This document shows, piece by piece, positions 43,922 to 54,247 of a DNA stretch of 62,456 nucleotides (position 1 is the first letter of the stretch; each line of letters begins with the position of its first letter). Made by a program: the position numbers and the translations under genes. Origin of the DNA: Myroides odoratimimus (GTDB lineage: Bacteria; Bacteroidota; Bacteroidia; Flavobacteriales; Flavobacteriaceae); contig NZ_JACAKB010000022.1 of NCBI RefSeq assembly GCF_030326305.1, forward strand, positions 1-62,456, written 5' to 3'. The notes below the pieces were generated by a model that was not told where the DNA came from, did no database searches, and saw nothing but the letters and a program-made list of their open reading frames with translations.

Positions 43922-44788
43922 ATGCTCTATCTTATACTTAGTATTTTAAGTAGTATTTCTGTTGGAGTTCTGTTTAAGCTTTTAAAAAAAGAAAAAACTA
44001 ATATATTTCAGATTATTATCTTAAATTATATTACTACAGTACTTTTATCATTCTTAATTTTTAAACCTTCAGCTGTATCTATTACAGACTTTCCTTTATT
44101 TCTAATTATTGGTTTAGGTCTTTTATTACCTACTATATTTTTAGTTCAATATCTAAGTATTAAAAATACAGGAATTATAAAAACTGATATTGCCCAAAGA
44201 ATGTCTTTGTTTATTCCAATATTAGCATCTGTCTTTATATTTAAAGAAAATATTTCTAATTTAAAATATACTGCTTTATTGATAGGTTTTGTCTCTATAG
44301 GTTTTATCTTAAAGAAAAACGATAATAATGAAATAAAGAACAAAAACAATTACTTATACTTACTTTTTGTTTTTATTGGTTTTGGAGTAATTGACGTATG
44401 TTTTAAGCAAGTAGCGCTACATAGTTCAATTCCCTACACTTCTACTCTATTTTACATATTTACTTGTTCTTTAATCCTTTCTTTAATTTCTTATAGCGCT
44501 TACTTAATTATTAAAAGAATTAATTTTAGAGTAAATAAAAGAACTTTACTATTTGGAGGTTTAGTAGGTTTGCTAAACTTTATGAATATATACTTCTACT
44601 TAAATGCACATAAAGCTTTTTCGGATAATCCGACTGTAGTCTTTGCTGGAATGAATTATGGAGTTATTCTTTTAGGTACGCTTATAGGATATTTTGCTTT
44701 TAAAGAAAAACTATCTAAGCTCAACATTATTGGTTTATCGTTAGCTGTTGTGTCAATAGCATTACTCATCTATAGTCAGCTTAATTAA
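43922..44788 (+). CDS. EamA/DMT family transporter
   Basis: The 288-residue protein has ten predicted membrane helices in two five-helix halves, with the second half starting near residue 143 (NNYLYLLFVFIGFGVIDV). Each half ends with a typical DMT segment: VFIFKENISNLKYTALLIGF and YFAFKEKLSKLNIIGLSLAV. Members export amino acids, nucleobases or other metabolites. The adjacent divergent AraC-type regulator suggests a regulated efflux or uptake function; the substrate is unknown. Confidence 0.9.
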   Translation: MLYLILSILSSISVGVLFKLLKKEKTNIFQIIILNYITTVLLSFLIFKPSAVSITDFPLFLIIGLGLLLPTIFLVQYLSIKNTGIIKTDIAQRMSLFIPILASVFIFKENISNLKYTALLIGFVSIGFILKKNDNNEIKNKNNYLYLLFVFIGFGVIDVCFKQVALHSSIPYTSTLFYIFTCSLILSLISYSAYLIIKRINFRVNKRTLLFGGLVGLLNFMNIYFYLNAHKAFSDNPTVVFAGMNYGVILLGTLIGYFAFKEKLSKLNIIGLSLAVVSIALLIYSQLN

Positions 44789-44825
44789 AAAAGGAGGAAA
44801 ACATAAACTGTTTTCCTCCTTTTTT
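44787..44825. terminator. Bidirectional terminator, 17-bp stem
   Basis: Positions 44787-44803 (A6GGAGGA4CA) pair perfectly with 44809-44825 around a 5-base loop, between convergent genes ending at 44788 and 44830. Confidence 0.9.
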
Positions 44826-44829
44826 AGTT

Positions 44830-45738
44830 TTATAACCACTCCATTAATGATATCCCTACTCCTATATTTGTTTGTTTCCAATTATAATCAATCATACTCT
44901 CACCATATCCATGATTTATAACAAGAAAAGCTTTTAAGTTATTCTTTATAGGATATGTCCAAGTGAACTCTGCATACCCTCTATGACTCTTATTAAATCT
45001 TAAATTATTTCTAAGTAATAAAGTAAATAACTGCCCCTTTTTAGTTTGATATCCTATAATTGTCTCCCCTCTACCAACATAATCTTCTATCCTTGGGTTA
45101 TCGTCTGCCTTAGCTTCTTCTTGAAGTCTAAACCATGGTCTAACTAAGAAAGTCCAATTGTGATATTCCATTCCTAAATGCATCGTTATTCTATTCCAAC
45201 TTCTAGAATACGGCAAACTCTTTCCATTAGATTGATGATTGAAGCCAATTCCTGCCATTGTAAATTTAAAATCATTAATAGAATAATCTAAAGGATAATT
45301 AAAGATCACTTCTGGCTCATAATTTAATTCTCTAAATGGTCTAGATTCTGATTCATTATACGCTTGCCAATTAGCAGTTTGCGTAAAGGCTAACCAGATA
45401 TCTCCTTTTCCCCATAGTAATCCTGTTACAACCTTTGTTTTAAAACTAATCTGAAATCTAATTTCAGTTCTATTATAATCAATAGGTTCAGTAGCACTGT
45501 TAGCGTCATGTAGACTAGTAGGCATCTCATTAGGTCTACTAGACCAGCGTGCAGGAAGTAAGTATATTGGTTTATATGGAGTGATAGCAAAGGTTTTTCC
45601 TTTGCTATCTGGATTAAGATCCCATCTATCTTTTAAACTTTTAATACCACGATTACTATCAAATAACTTATCATCTAACTCTTGTGCAAACAAAAAACTA
45701 GTTAATAGCAATGCAGTTAATAAGTATCTATATTTCAT
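44830..45738 (-). CDS. pldA: Outer membrane phospholipase A
   Basis: OMPLA hydrolyses phospholipids misplaced in the outer leaflet of the outer membrane. The 302-residue protein has a signal peptide (about 1-19, ending LFAQ) and the active-site segment FNHQSNGKSLPYSRSWNRI, with His168, Ser170 and the conserved Asn182 of the OMPLA triad and the calcium-binding Arg/Ser region. The remaining sequence alternates as a 12-stranded barrel should, ending ISLMEWL. It lies 9 bases after parC on the same strand, probably in the same transcript, an unrelated pairing by function. Confidence 0.93.
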   Translation of the reverse strand: MKYRYLLTALLLTSFLFAQELDDKLFDSNRGIKSLKDRWDLNPDSKGKTFAITPYKPIYLLPARWSSRPNEMPTSLHDANSATEPIDYNRTEIRFQISFKTKVVTGLLWGKGDIWLAFTQTANWQAYNESESRPFRELNYEPEVIFNYPLDYSINDFKFTMAGIGFNHQSNGKSLPYSRSWNRITMHLGMEYHNWTFLVRPWFRLQEEAKADDNPRIEDYVGRGETIIGYQTKKGQLFTLLLRNNLRFNKSHRGYAEFTWTYPIKNNLKAFLVINHGYGESMIDYNWKQTNIGVGISLMEWL

Positions 45739-45747
45739 CTAATTAAT

Positions 45748-48390
45748 TTAAAACAATAGAGTTTGCTGACCGTCATCGTCTATTTCAATATTAGGAGCTT
45801 CTCCTAATATAATTTCTTCTTCCTCCTCCTCTTCTTCCTCTTCTTCTACATAAGGTAAAGATTCTAAGATATTAACTTGTTTTATCTTATCTATAGACAC
45901 CTGATTACCTAAAGCTTTTATTCCTTTAATAGAGATAAACTGCTCTACATCAATAGTTAAGTTTTCTTTTTGAACTCCTTTTATCTTTGGGAATACAATT
46001 TCAAACAAAGGTCTAAAATCAGTAGATATAATTTCTAATCTTGAATTAGGATGTTCTGTAATAAACACTTCTTCTCTATTTTCGTTTTCAATAATAAAGC
46101 GTTTTAAATAGTAACGAGCTTTCTCTCCATCGAAGTACAATGCAGAAATAGGCTTATTCGCTTTCCATTTTTCAAGAACGATCATATCTTCATCAAAGTG
46201 AGTTGTTAATTCAGGAATAATAGTCTTAACTTTACCACTTTGACTTATAATCAATAAACGATCTTCTGGTTTAAACTCTCCTAATAATTCTCCTCTACCA
46301 TCTACATTTAGTCGTTTAACAGTTTCATCAAACCATATTTTGCGAGGACGTAATGTAGAAATACCTTTCTCTTTTAATTCTATCTTTTTGATTGCGTATT
46401 TAGTAACTACATTACCTTTAGCAACTCTACCTTTTATCAGTAACTCAGCAAAGTCTAAATCAAACTTCAGTTTCTTTACATTACTCAACTGTCTTAATAA
46501 GATAGTTACTACTTCTGCCTCACCATTTGGATTTGCTGAGAAGTATAAGATTTGTGATCCTGGTTTACCCTGAGTTAGAGGATATATCTTATCACGAGTT
46601 ACTCCTGTAACATTAAAACGTTTAATATATGAAGAACCTGATTTACCATCTCTATATATCAAATTATAGATAGTACGCTTATCATTCTTATCCCATACAG
46701 CAATATGAATAATATCCTTTCCGACGAATTTCTTTTCGTCTACTCTAGATACCATCATAGAACCATCGCGTAAGAAGACGATAACGTCATCTATATCAGA
46801 ACAGTCACATACATACTCATCTTTTCTAAGTCCCGTACCAAAGAAACCTTCCTCTCTATTTACATAAAGCTTAGTATTTCTTAGAACTACCTTAGTTGCC
46901 TCAATGGTATCAAAGCTTCTTAATTCTGTAAGACGCTCTTTACCTTTACCATATTTCTCTTTAAGAGTAGTAAAGTATTTTATAGCGAAATCTATTAAGT
47001 GTTCTAAATTGTATTTTACAGCTTCTATTTCACTTTCAAGAGCTTCGATATTTTGATTTGCTTTATCAATATCAAAACGAGAAATACGCTTAATACGTAT
47101 CTCTGTTAATCTAATAATATCTTCTTGAGTGATAGCACGCTTAAGGTTAACAACAAAAGGCTTTAATCCTTCATCAATAGCTGTTAATACTCCTTCCCAA
47201 GTTTCTTCTTCTTCTATCGCACGGTAAATACGATTCTCTATAAAGATTCTTTCAAGAGAAAGGAAGTGCCACTTCTCTTCTAATTCATTAAGCTCTATTT
47301 CTAACTCTCTTCTCAATAGCTCTACTGTCTGATGAGTAGAATTCTTAAGCATTTCTGATACTCCAGTAAATAAAGGTTTATTATTCTGGATAACACAACC
47401 TAATGGTGCTATAGATGTCTCACATGCTGTAAAAGCATATAATGCATCTATTGTTTTATCTGGAGAAGTTCCTGCAGGTAAGTGAATTAATATTTCAACT
47501 TGAGCCGCAGTATTATCTTCTATTTTCTTAATCTTAATTTTACCCTTCTCATTCGCTTTTAAGATACTATCTATTAAGCTGGTAGTAGTAGTAGAGAAAG
47601 GAATCTCTGTAATAATTAAAGTATTTTTATCTAGCGGTGCAATTTTAGCACGTACACGAACACGTCCTCCACGAGCCCCATCATTATAATTAGATACATC
47701 TGCAATTCCTTCTGTTGGGAAGTCTGGGTAAATAGTAAAAGGCTTTCCTTTTAAGATTTTAATAGATGCATCTATTAACTCATTAAAGTTATGTGGAAGT
47801 ATCTTGGTAGATAGACCTACTGCAATACCTTCACCTCCTTGAGCCAATAATAAAGGGAATTTAACAGGTAGATTGATAGGTTCATTTTTTCTACCATCGT
47901 ATGATGCCTGCCAGTTTGTTATTTTAGGAGAATATAATACCTCTAAAGCAAATTTACTTAGACGAGCCTCGATATAACGAGAAGCTGCTGCACCATCCCC
48001 AGTTAGGATATTACCCCAGTTCCCCTGCATATCAATAAGAAGATCCTTCTGTCCTATTTGAACCAAGGCATCACCAATACTTGCGTCACCATGAGGGTGA
48101 TACTGCATAGTATGTCCTACAATATTAGCTACCTTGTTATAACGACCATCATCCAACTCTTTCATAGAGTGCATAATACGTCTCTGAACAGGTTTAAACC
48201 CATCCTCTATAGCAGGTACAGCACGCTCTAAGATAACATAAGAAGCATAGTCAAGGAACCAATCCTTGTACATACCTGTCACCTTAGTAATAGTCTCCGT
48301 TACTTCTTCTTGAACATCAGAAAAATCTTCTATTGAATGCTCATTATTTATATTGTTTAACTCTTGATCTAAATTCTCTTCTTGGCTCAT
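45748..48390 (-). CDS. parC: DNA topoisomerase IV subunit A
   Basis: ParC is the DNA-cleaving subunit of topoisomerase IV, which unlinks replicated chromosomes. DYASYVILERAVPAIEDGFKP region (about 49-69), HPHGDASIGDALV (quinolone region), and AAASRYIEARLS with the catalytic Tyr are all present. The C-terminal half contains the usual blades. The 880-residue protein ends with an acidic tail: a run of eleven Glu at about residue 853, then NIEIDDDGQQTLLF. The acidic tail is encoded by GAA/GAG repeats, a possible slippage site. It starts 4 bases after parE, and such close coupling is usual for the subunits. Confidence 0.94.
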   Translation of the reverse strand: MSQEENLDQELNNINNEHSIEDFSDVQEEVTETITKVTGMYKDWFLDYASYVILERAVPAIEDGFKPVQRRIMHSMKELDDGRYNKVANIVGHTMQYHPHGDASIGDALVQIGQKDLLIDMQGNWGNILTGDGAAASRYIEARLSKFALEVLYSPKITNWQASYDGRKNEPINLPVKFPLLLAQGGEGIAVGLSTKILPHNFNELIDASIKILKGKPFTIYPDFPTEGIADVSNYNDGARGGRVRVRAKIAPLDKNTLIITEIPFSTTTTSLIDSILKANEKGKIKIKKIEDNTAAQVEILIHLPAGTSPDKTIDALYAFTACETSIAPLGCVIQNNKPLFTGVSEMLKNSTHQTVELLRRELEIELNELEEKWHFLSLERIFIENRIYRAIEEEETWEGVLTAIDEGLKPFVVNLKRAITQEDIIRLTEIRIKRISRFDIDKANQNIEALESEIEAVKYNLEHLIDFAIKYFTTLKEKYGKGKERLTELRSFDTIEATKVVLRNTKLYVNREEGFFGTGLRKDEYVCDCSDIDDVIVFLRDGSMMVSRVDEKKFVGKDIIHIAVWDKNDKRTIYNLIYRDGKSGSSYIKRFNVTGVTRDKIYPLTQGKPGSQILYFSANPNGEAEVVTILLRQLSNVKKLKFDLDFAELLIKGRVAKGNVVTKYAIKKIELKEKGISTLRPRKIWFDETVKRLNVDGRGELLGEFKPEDRLLIISQSGKVKTIIPELTTHFDEDMIVLEKWKANKPISALYFDGEKARYYLKRFIIENENREEVFITEHPNSRLEIISTDFRPLFEIVFPKIKGVQKENLTIDVEQFISIKGIKALGNQVSIDKIKQVNILESLPYVEEEEEEEEEEEIILGEAPNIEIDDDGQQTLLF

Positions 48391-48394
48391 AATA

Positions 48395-50245
48395 TTATTC
48401 TACAACATCAAGTTCTACTTTAAGATTATCTATGATAAATTCTTGTCTATCTGGAGTATTCTTACCCATATAGAACTCTAACATTTTATCTATAGACATT
48501 GACTTATCTAACATTACAGGATCTAATCGTATATCTTCCCCTATAAAATACTGGAATTCATCAGGAGAAATCTCTCCTAACCCTTTGAATCGAGTGATCT
48601 CTGGTTTAGGTTTTAATTTCTCAATAGCGTTTATACGTTCTTCTTCACTATAACAGTAAATAGTTTCTTTCTTATTTCTCACCCTAAATAAAGGTGTCTG
48701 TAAGATGTATAAATGCCCTTCTTTAATTAATTCTGGGAAGAACTGTAAAAAGAATGTAATTAATAACAATCGAATATGCATCCCATCCACATCGGCATCA
48801 GTAGCAATAACGATATTGTTATATCTTAAGTTCTCAAAGTCATCTTCTATATCTAATGCTGCCTGTAGTAAGTTAAACTCTTCATTTTCATATACGATTT
48901 TCTTGGTCATTCCATAAGAGTTCAGAGGCTTCCCTCTTAAACTAAATACAGCCTGTGTATTAACATTTCTTGATTTGGTAATAGAACCAGAAGCAGAGTC
49001 TCCCTCTGTAATAAACAAAGTACTGTCTAAATACAACGGATTCTTTATATCTGTTAAGTGAACTCTACAGTCTCTTAGTTTTCTATTGTGTAAACTAGCT
49101 TTTTTAGCACGCTCTTTAGCTATCTTTCTAATTCCAGATAACTCTTTGCGCTCTTTTTCTGCTTGTAATATCTTCTTTAATAGCGCATCAGCGATATCAG
49201 GATTCTTGTGTAAATAGTTATCTAACTGTGTCTTCACAAAATCATTGACAAAAGTACGTACCGTAGGCAGATCTGGTCCCATATCAGTAGATCCTAATTT
49301 TGTCTTAGTTTGAGATTCAAATACAGGCTCTTCTACTTTTACAGCTACAGCTGCTACGATAGACTTTCTAATATCTGAAGCATCGAAGTTTTTATTATAG
49401 AACTCTTTAAGTGTTCTTACTAAAGCTTCTCTAAATGCAGCTAAGTGAGTTCCTCCTTGAGTAGTGTTCTGCCCGTTTACGAAAGAGTAATATTCCTCAG
49501 AATATTGACTTTTACTATGCGTTAATGCTACCTCGATATCATCACCTGATAAGTGAATGATCGGATACACTTGATCTTCTTCCGTAATATTCTCTAAAAG
49601 AAGATCCTTAAGCCCATTTTCAGAAAAGAACTTTTCTCCATTAAACATTACTGTTAATCCTTTATTAAGATAACAGTAATTCTTTAGCATACGCTCTATA
49701 TACTCCTTACGGTATTTATAGTTTTTGAAGATTGCCTCATCAGCTACGAAAGAAACTTTAGTTCCTTTACGTCTAGTAGTTTCTACTAATTCTTCTTCTG
49801 TTACTAAATCTCCAGCAGAGAATTCAGCTCCTTTTAGTTGTCCATCACGTACAGACTCTACGCGGAAGTAGTTAGATAAAGCATTTACTGCTTTGGTACC
49901 CACTCCGTTTAGACCTACTGATTTCTTGAATGCCTTAGAATCGTATTTCCCCCCAGTGTTCATTTTAGACACTACGTCTACTACTTTACCTAAGGGAATA
50001 CCACGTCCGTAATCACGTACAGTGACAAGCTTATCTTTGAGTGTAACCTCAATAGTCTTACCTGTCCCCATCACGAATTCATCTATACTGTTGTCTATAA
50101 CCTCTTTAATTAGAATGTAGATACCATCATCAGGAGAAGAACCATCTCCTAATTTTCCGATATACATACCAGGACGCATACGAATATGTTCCTTCCAGTC
50201 TAACGAACGAATATTATCTTCGGTATATTGATTTTGATCTTGCAT
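48395..50245 (-). CDS. parE: DNA topoisomerase IV subunit B
   Basis: ParE is the ATPase subunit of topoisomerase IV. The 616-residue protein has the GHKL motifs [13 protein letters not shown] (about 47-59), VRDYGRGIP and [14 protein letters not shown]. The TOPRIM domain has [23 protein letters not shown] and [13 protein letters not shown]. TopoIV assignment over gyrase rests on pairing with the parC-like subunit and on shortness in the C-terminal region, and is likely but not certain. It is first in the parE-parC-pldA run. Confidence 0.93.
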   Translation of the reverse strand: MQDQNQYTEDNIRSLDWKEHIRMRPGMYIGKLGDGSSPDDGIYILIKEVIDNSIDEFVMGTGKTIEVTLKDKLVTVRDYGRGIPLGKVVDVVSKMNTGGKYDSKAFKKSVGLNGVGTKAVNALSNYFRVESVRDGQLKGAEFSAGDLVTEEELVETTRRKGTKVSFVADEAIFKNYKYRKEYIERMLKNYCYLNKGLTVMFNGEKFFSENGLKDLLLENITEEDQVYPIIHLSGDDIEVALTHSKSQYSEEYYSFVNGQNTTQGGTHLAAFREALVRTLKEFYNKNFDASDIRKSIVAAVAVKVEEPVFESQTKTKLGSTDMGPDLPTVRTFVNDFVKTQLDNYLHKNPDIADALLKKILQAEKERKELSGIRKIAKERAKKASLHNRKLRDCRVHLTDIKNPLYLDSTLFITEGDSASGSITKSRNVNTQAVFSLRGKPLNSYGMTKKIVYENEEFNLLQAALDIEDDFENLRYNNIVIATDADVDGMHIRLLLITFFLQFFPELIKEGHLYILQTPLFRVRNKKETIYCYSEEERINAIEKLKPKPEITRFKGLGEISPDEFQYFIGEDIRLDPVMLDKSMSIDKMLEFYMGKNTPDRQEFIIDNLKVELDVVE

Positions 50246-50321
50246 AAAAACGTAGGAATTTGCGCTAATTTACTACTAATTAGCTTAAAATAAAAATTGT
50301 GAAATAACAGTTTTTTAGGAT

Positions 50322-51242
50322 TTAATCCTCTGATGACTTTTTGATAACATTCTTCTCTATCTCAATGGAATAAGGCCCTGGCACTATTTTTCTGCCATAT
50401 AAGATAGCATAATTTTTTGTAAACTCAGCACCGAAATATAGGATCATCGCTGAATAGTATACCCATATCAACATAACTGTCACAGAACCAGCTGCTCCAT
50501 AAAGTGATGATGAGGCCGTATTACCTAAATACCAACCAATTCCAAACTTCCCTATCATAAATAATACAGCTGTAAAACCTGCTCCTATAAAGGCATCTTT
50601 CCATCTCAACTTACCATTAGGTAAAGTCATGAAGATTAGAACAAATAGAATAGTTATGATTAAAAAGACCACCGCATTGTTAAGTAATTTTACTAAACTA
50701 AGTGTTTCTTCTCCAAAGAAATTCCCTAAATAACTATATAAAAGGCTCACAATTGAATTAATCATTAGACTAACTAATAAGACAAATCCTACTGAACCTA
50801 TCATAGCGAAAGAAAGCAGCCTGTTTTTAACCAATCTAGCAATACTTTTATCAGGTTTAGCAGCTAGTCCCCAAATATAGTTTATAGAGCTCTGTATCTC
50901 TGCAAAAACCCCTGAAGCACTAAATAGTAAAATACCTACCCCAATAATAGTAGTGATATAGCCACTTTTTCTATTTAACTGGACATTGCTCATGGCATTC
51001 TGTATCTCAGTAGTTGTATTTGGCCCTACCATATCTTTTAGTTGATCGTAGAAGAAATTAGCTACTTCTTGTTCCTCAAAAATAAATCCACTTGCAGATA
51101 TAATTAATAACATTAATGGAGGTAAAGCAAAAATGGTATAATAGGACAATGCTGCGCTAAACTTCATTGCATTGTCATCTAAGAAATCAAACACAGATTG
51201 CTTAAATAATAAGATTATTTTTTTTAAACCACTATTCTGCAT
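50322..51242 (-). CDS. YihY/BrkB family inner-membrane protein
   Basis: The 306-residue protein has six probable membrane helices, including AALSYYTIFALPPLMLLII (about 30-48), the conserved start of the BrkB family. SASGVFAEIQSSINYIWG (about 108-125) and SSLYGAAGSVTVMLIWVYYSA (about 244-264) are also typical. Once annotated as RNase BN, the family is now regarded as membrane proteins of unknown function. It stands alone upstream of parE on the same strand. Confidence 0.9.
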   Translation of the reverse strand: MQNSGLKKIILLFKQSVFDFLDDNAMKFSAALSYYTIFALPPLMLLIISASGFIFEEQEVANFFYDQLKDMVGPNTTTEIQNAMSNVQLNRKSGYITTIIGVGILLFSASGVFAEIQSSINYIWGLAAKPDKSIARLVKNRLLSFAMIGSVGFVLLVSLMINSIVSLLYSYLGNFFGEETLSLVKLLNNAVVFLIITILFVLIFMTLPNGKLRWKDAFIGAGFTAVLFMIGKFGIGWYLGNTASSSLYGAAGSVTVMLIWVYYSAMILYFGAEFTKNYAILYGRKIVPGPYSIEIEKNVIKKSSED

Positions 51243-51423
51243 AGTCAGACTATAATTAAAAGAATTAAGATACTAATATTTTTAAACTTAAAGATTATTT
51301 AACCCCTAAACCACTGATTTTAAAGTCAAATATAATAATAAGACAAATTGCCTAATTGCTACTGCAAAATTCTATAAAATTTTAACAATTCCTAATTTAC
51401 TTTTACTAAAAATATTAGCAAAA

Positions 51424-51451
51424 AAAAGAGAAGCTAATTAGCTTCTCTTTT
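51424..51451 (-). terminator. Terminator after ychF
   Basis: AAAAGAGAAGCTAA and TTAGCTTCTCTTTT form a perfect palindrome 19 bases past the stop codon at 51471. Confidence 0.88.
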
Positions 51452-51470
51452 GTCTTTTCTATTTGATAGA

Positions 51471-52565
51471 TTACACGTTAAAACGGAAGTGCATTACATC
51501 TCCATCTTTTACAATATATTCTTTTCCTTCTACTCTTAGTTTTCCAGCTTCTTTTACTTTAGCTTCAGAACCAAAAGTCACATAATCATCATATCCTATT
51601 ACTTCTGCACGGATAAATCCTTTTTCGAAGTCACTGTGGATCACTCCAGCTGCTTTAGGAGCAGTATCTCCAACTTTAATAGTCCAAGCTCTTACTTCTT
51701 TTACTCCAGCTGTGAAGTACGTTTGTAAGTTTAATAATTTATAAGCTGAACGAATTAATTTAGATACACCTGGTTCGTCTAATCCTAAGTCTTCTAAGAA
51801 CATTTGTCTTTCTTCAAAAGTTTCTAGTTCCATAATATCAGCCTCAGTTCCTACAGCTAATACGATTACTTCTGCATTTTCGTCTTTTACTAGCTCTTTT
51901 ACTTTAACGACATAATCATTTCCTGATACAGCAGCTCCCTCATCTACGTTACATACGTATAATACAGGTTTTGTAGTGATTAATTGAAAGTCTTCTAATA
52001 ACTCTTGCTCATCTGCATTTTTAGGTTCTACTACACGAGCAGATTTACCTTCTAATAACGTTACTCTAATTCTTTCTAATAAATCAGCTTCTACTTGAGC
52101 TTCTTTATTTCCAGTCTTAGCAGCTTTTTTTACTTTCTCTAATCTCTTTTCTACAGTTTCAAGATCTTTTAACTGTAATTCGATATCGATAGTTTCTTTA
52201 TCTCTGATAGGATTTACATTCCCATCTACGTGAATGATATTATCATTGTCAAAACAACGTAAAACGTGAATAATAGCATTACACTCTCTAATATTTCCTA
52301 AGAATTGGTTTCCTAAACCTTCTCCTTTACTTGCTCCTTTTACTAACCCAGCAATATCTACAATCTCAACAGTAGCAGGTAATACACGCTCTGGTACTAC
52401 TAACTCTTCTAATTTAGACAATCTTGGATCTGGTACATTCACAACCCCAATATTCGGTTCTATTGTACAAAATGGGAAGTTAGCACTCTGCGCCTTTGCA
52501 TTAGATAAACAATTGAATAATGTTGATTTACCTACATTTGGCAATCCTACTATACCTGCTTTCAT
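51471..52565 (-). CDS. ychF: Ribosome-associated ATPase YchF
   Basis: YchF (OLA1 family) is a GTPase-fold protein that prefers ATP and binds ribosomes. The 364-residue protein has GLPNVGKSTLFN (P-loop, about 7-18), DIAGLVKGASKGEGLGNQFL (about 69-88, G3 with the catalytic-site Leu/His replacement typical of HAS GTPases), a coiled coil (about 130-165), YVCNVDE in place of NKxD, and a C-terminal TGS domain from about residue 285. It has a -7 box 35 bases upstream and its own terminator. Confidence 0.95.
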   Translation of the reverse strand: MKAGIVGLPNVGKSTLFNCLSNAKAQSANFPFCTIEPNIGVVNVPDPRLSKLEELVVPERVLPATVEIVDIAGLVKGASKGEGLGNQFLGNIRECNAIIHVLRCFDNDNIIHVDGNVNPIRDKETIDIELQLKDLETVEKRLEKVKKAAKTGNKEAQVEADLLERIRVTLLEGKSARVVEPKNADEQELLEDFQLITTKPVLYVCNVDEGAAVSGNDYVVKVKELVKDENAEVIVLAVGTEADIMELETFEERQMFLEDLGLDEPGVSKLIRSAYKLLNLQTYFTAGVKEVRAWTIKVGDTAPKAAGVIHSDFEKGFIRAEVIGYDDYVTFGSEAKVKEAGKLRVEGKEYIVKDGDVMHFRFNV

Positions 52566-52599
52566 ATTTTAAAATATATTGTGAATTTTTAATCGTTTG

Positions 52600-52607
52600 C
52601 AAATATA
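52600..52607 (-). promoter_or_regulatory. -7 box for ychF
   Basis: Minus strand TATATTTG fits TAnnTTTG, 35 bases before the ATG. Confidence 0.5.
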
Positions 52608-52796
52608 TTGAAAATTATAGAAGTTCATAGTCTTTAAGGAAGTTTACATAAAATTAAAAGCCAAATACAGTATATCTAGAATAATAAAAATTATAAGAAT
52701 AGAAAGCTTTAGATAATCATAAACAAAAATACCTTTTAGATCATATATTTTTTTATGTTTATTAAGCTAGATTGAAAAGTCAATATACTACAATAA

Positions 52797-52823
52797 AAAA
52801 GCCACTCGCTAGGAGTGGCTTTT
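52797..52823 (-). terminator. Terminator after the small acidic protein gene
   Basis: AAAAGCCACTC and GAGTGGCTTTT flank a 5-base loop, 20 bases past the stop codon at 52843. A-runs precede it, so T-runs follow on the minus strand. Confidence 0.88.
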
Positions 52824-52842
52824 CTATATTTAGATTATTTTG

Positions 52843-53139
52843 TTAATCTTCATCGTCAGCAATTTCTAAGTCTTTTAGTGCATCTAATGAATCTTCTGGA
52901 GCTTCTACGAAATCCTCTTCATCCTCATCGAAGTTTTCAATTCTATCTGCTAACTTAGTACTTACTTTTACCAGGTATATAGTATCCTCAGTTCTAACTT
53001 CCACTGCTTCTACAGTTTCGTTCTTTACGTTTTTAAAACGTATAATGTCTGCATCATCATACCCGTCAGGAAATTTTTCAACCAATAATGTCAAAATTTC
53101 GTTCGTTAACTTTGCGTAATCAACAATTACTCTTTTCAT
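52843..53139 (-). CDS. Small acidic conserved protein
   Basis: The 98-residue protein starts with a small alpha-beta domain (VDYAKLTNEILTLLVEKFPDG, then VEAVEVRTEDTIYLVKVS). It ends in a strongly acidic, probably disordered tail (about 68-98) in which more than half the residues are Asp or Glu. Short proteins of this design are conserved in flavobacteria without assigned role. The acidic tail may bind a basic partner, which is inference. It has a -7 box 27 bases upstream and its own terminator. Confidence 0.8.
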   Translation of the reverse strand: MKRVIVDYAKLTNEILTLLVEKFPDGYDDADIIRFKNVKNETVEAVEVRTEDTIYLVKVSTKLADRIENFDEDEEDFVEAPEDSLDALKDLEIADDED

Positions 53140-53165
53140 TCTTTGTTCTTGCTTTATTTCAGTTT

Positions 53166-53173
53166 CAAATGTA
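53166..53173 (-). promoter_or_regulatory. -7 box for 52843-53139
   Basis: Minus strand TACATTTG fits TAnnTTTG, 27 bases before the ATG at 53139. Confidence 0.55.
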
Positions 53174-53233
53174 ATAGCTAAATTGTAAACTACAAATAAA
53201 ATATCACATTTATTTACTGTGAAAAATTAAAAA

Positions 53234-54208
53234 TTAATTACCAAGAATATATGCAAAAATTAATGGCGCAACAATCGTAGCATCTGACTCAACAATGAAC
53301 TTAGGTGTGTCGATATCTAATTTACCCCATGTAATTTTTTCGTTAGGAACTGCTCCTGAATATGATCCGTAAGATGTAGTAGAATCAGAGATTTGGCAGA
53401 AGTATGACCAGAAAGGTACATCTTCCCACTCTAAGTCTTGGTACATCATTGGAACCACACAGATAGGGAAATCTCCAGAGATACCTCCTCCTATTTGGAA
53501 GAATCCTACTCCATGTCCTCCTGAGTTAGCTCTATACCACTCTGTTAAGTAGATCATGTACTCGATACCTGTTTTTACAGTGTGTACATTTAATTTTCCT
53601 TTAATTACGTTTGAAGTAAAGATATTACCACAAGTTGAATCTTCCCATCCTGGACATACGATTGGAATATTCTTCTCTGCTGCAGCAACAATCCAAGAAT
53701 CTTTAGGATCGATTTCGTAGTATTGTTCTAAGATACCAGAGTTAACGATTTGGTATAAGAATTCGTGTGGGAAATAACGTTTTCCTTCAGCTTCAGCTGC
53801 ATGCCATACGTCTTCTAAGTGTTTTTGTAAACGACGGAATGCTTCCTCTTCTGGAATACAAGTGTCAGTTACACGGTTATAGTGGTTATCTAATAACTCT
53901 CTCTCTTGCTCTGGAGTCAAATCTCTATAATTTGGTACTCTTTTGTAGTGAGAGTGAGCAACCAAGTTCATCACGTCCTCTTCTAAGTTAGCTCCTGTAC
54001 AAGAAATGATTTGTACTTTATCTTGACGAATCATCTCTGCTAAAGAAATTCCTAACTCAGCAGTACTCATCGCACCACCCATAGAGATTAACATTTTTCC
54101 TCCAGCGTCTAAGTGTGCTTCATATCCTTTTGCAGCATCCACTAACGCAGCAGCGTTAAAGTGTCTATAGTTATGCTCAATAAACTGACTAATTGGTCCT
54201 TTACTCAT
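53234..54208 (-). CDS. Deoxyhypusine synthase-like protein
   Basis: The 324-residue NAD-dependent enzyme belongs to the deoxyhypusine synthase fold. The active-site lysine is present in NEKITWGKLDID (K296), and the preceding GVGFFQIGGGISGDFPI and SDATIVAPLIF are family segments. Bacteria lack eIF5A, and related bacterial proteins transfer the aminobutyl group of spermidine or putrescine to another amine, as in homospermidine synthase. It follows the arginine decarboxylase gene after 39 bases, so a polyamine function is well supported; the product (homospermidine, spermidine or another) is inference. Confidence 0.88.
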   Translation of the reverse strand: MSKGPISQFIEHNYRHFNAAALVDAAKGYEAHLDAGGKMLISMGGAMSTAELGISLAEMIRQDKVQIISCTGANLEEDVMNLVAHSHYKRVPNYRDLTPEQERELLDNHYNRVTDTCIPEEEAFRRLQKHLEDVWHAAEAEGKRYFPHEFLYQIVNSGILEQYYEIDPKDSWIVAAAEKNIPIVCPGWEDSTCGNIFTSNVIKGKLNVHTVKTGIEYMIYLTEWYRANSGGHGVGFFQIGGGISGDFPICVVPMMYQDLEWEDVPFWSYFCQISDSTTSYGSYSGAVPNEKITWGKLDIDTPKFIVESDATIVAPLIFAYILGN

Positions 54209-54247
54209 TTTATTTTTACTTTTTATATTAATAATTTCTTTTAATTC

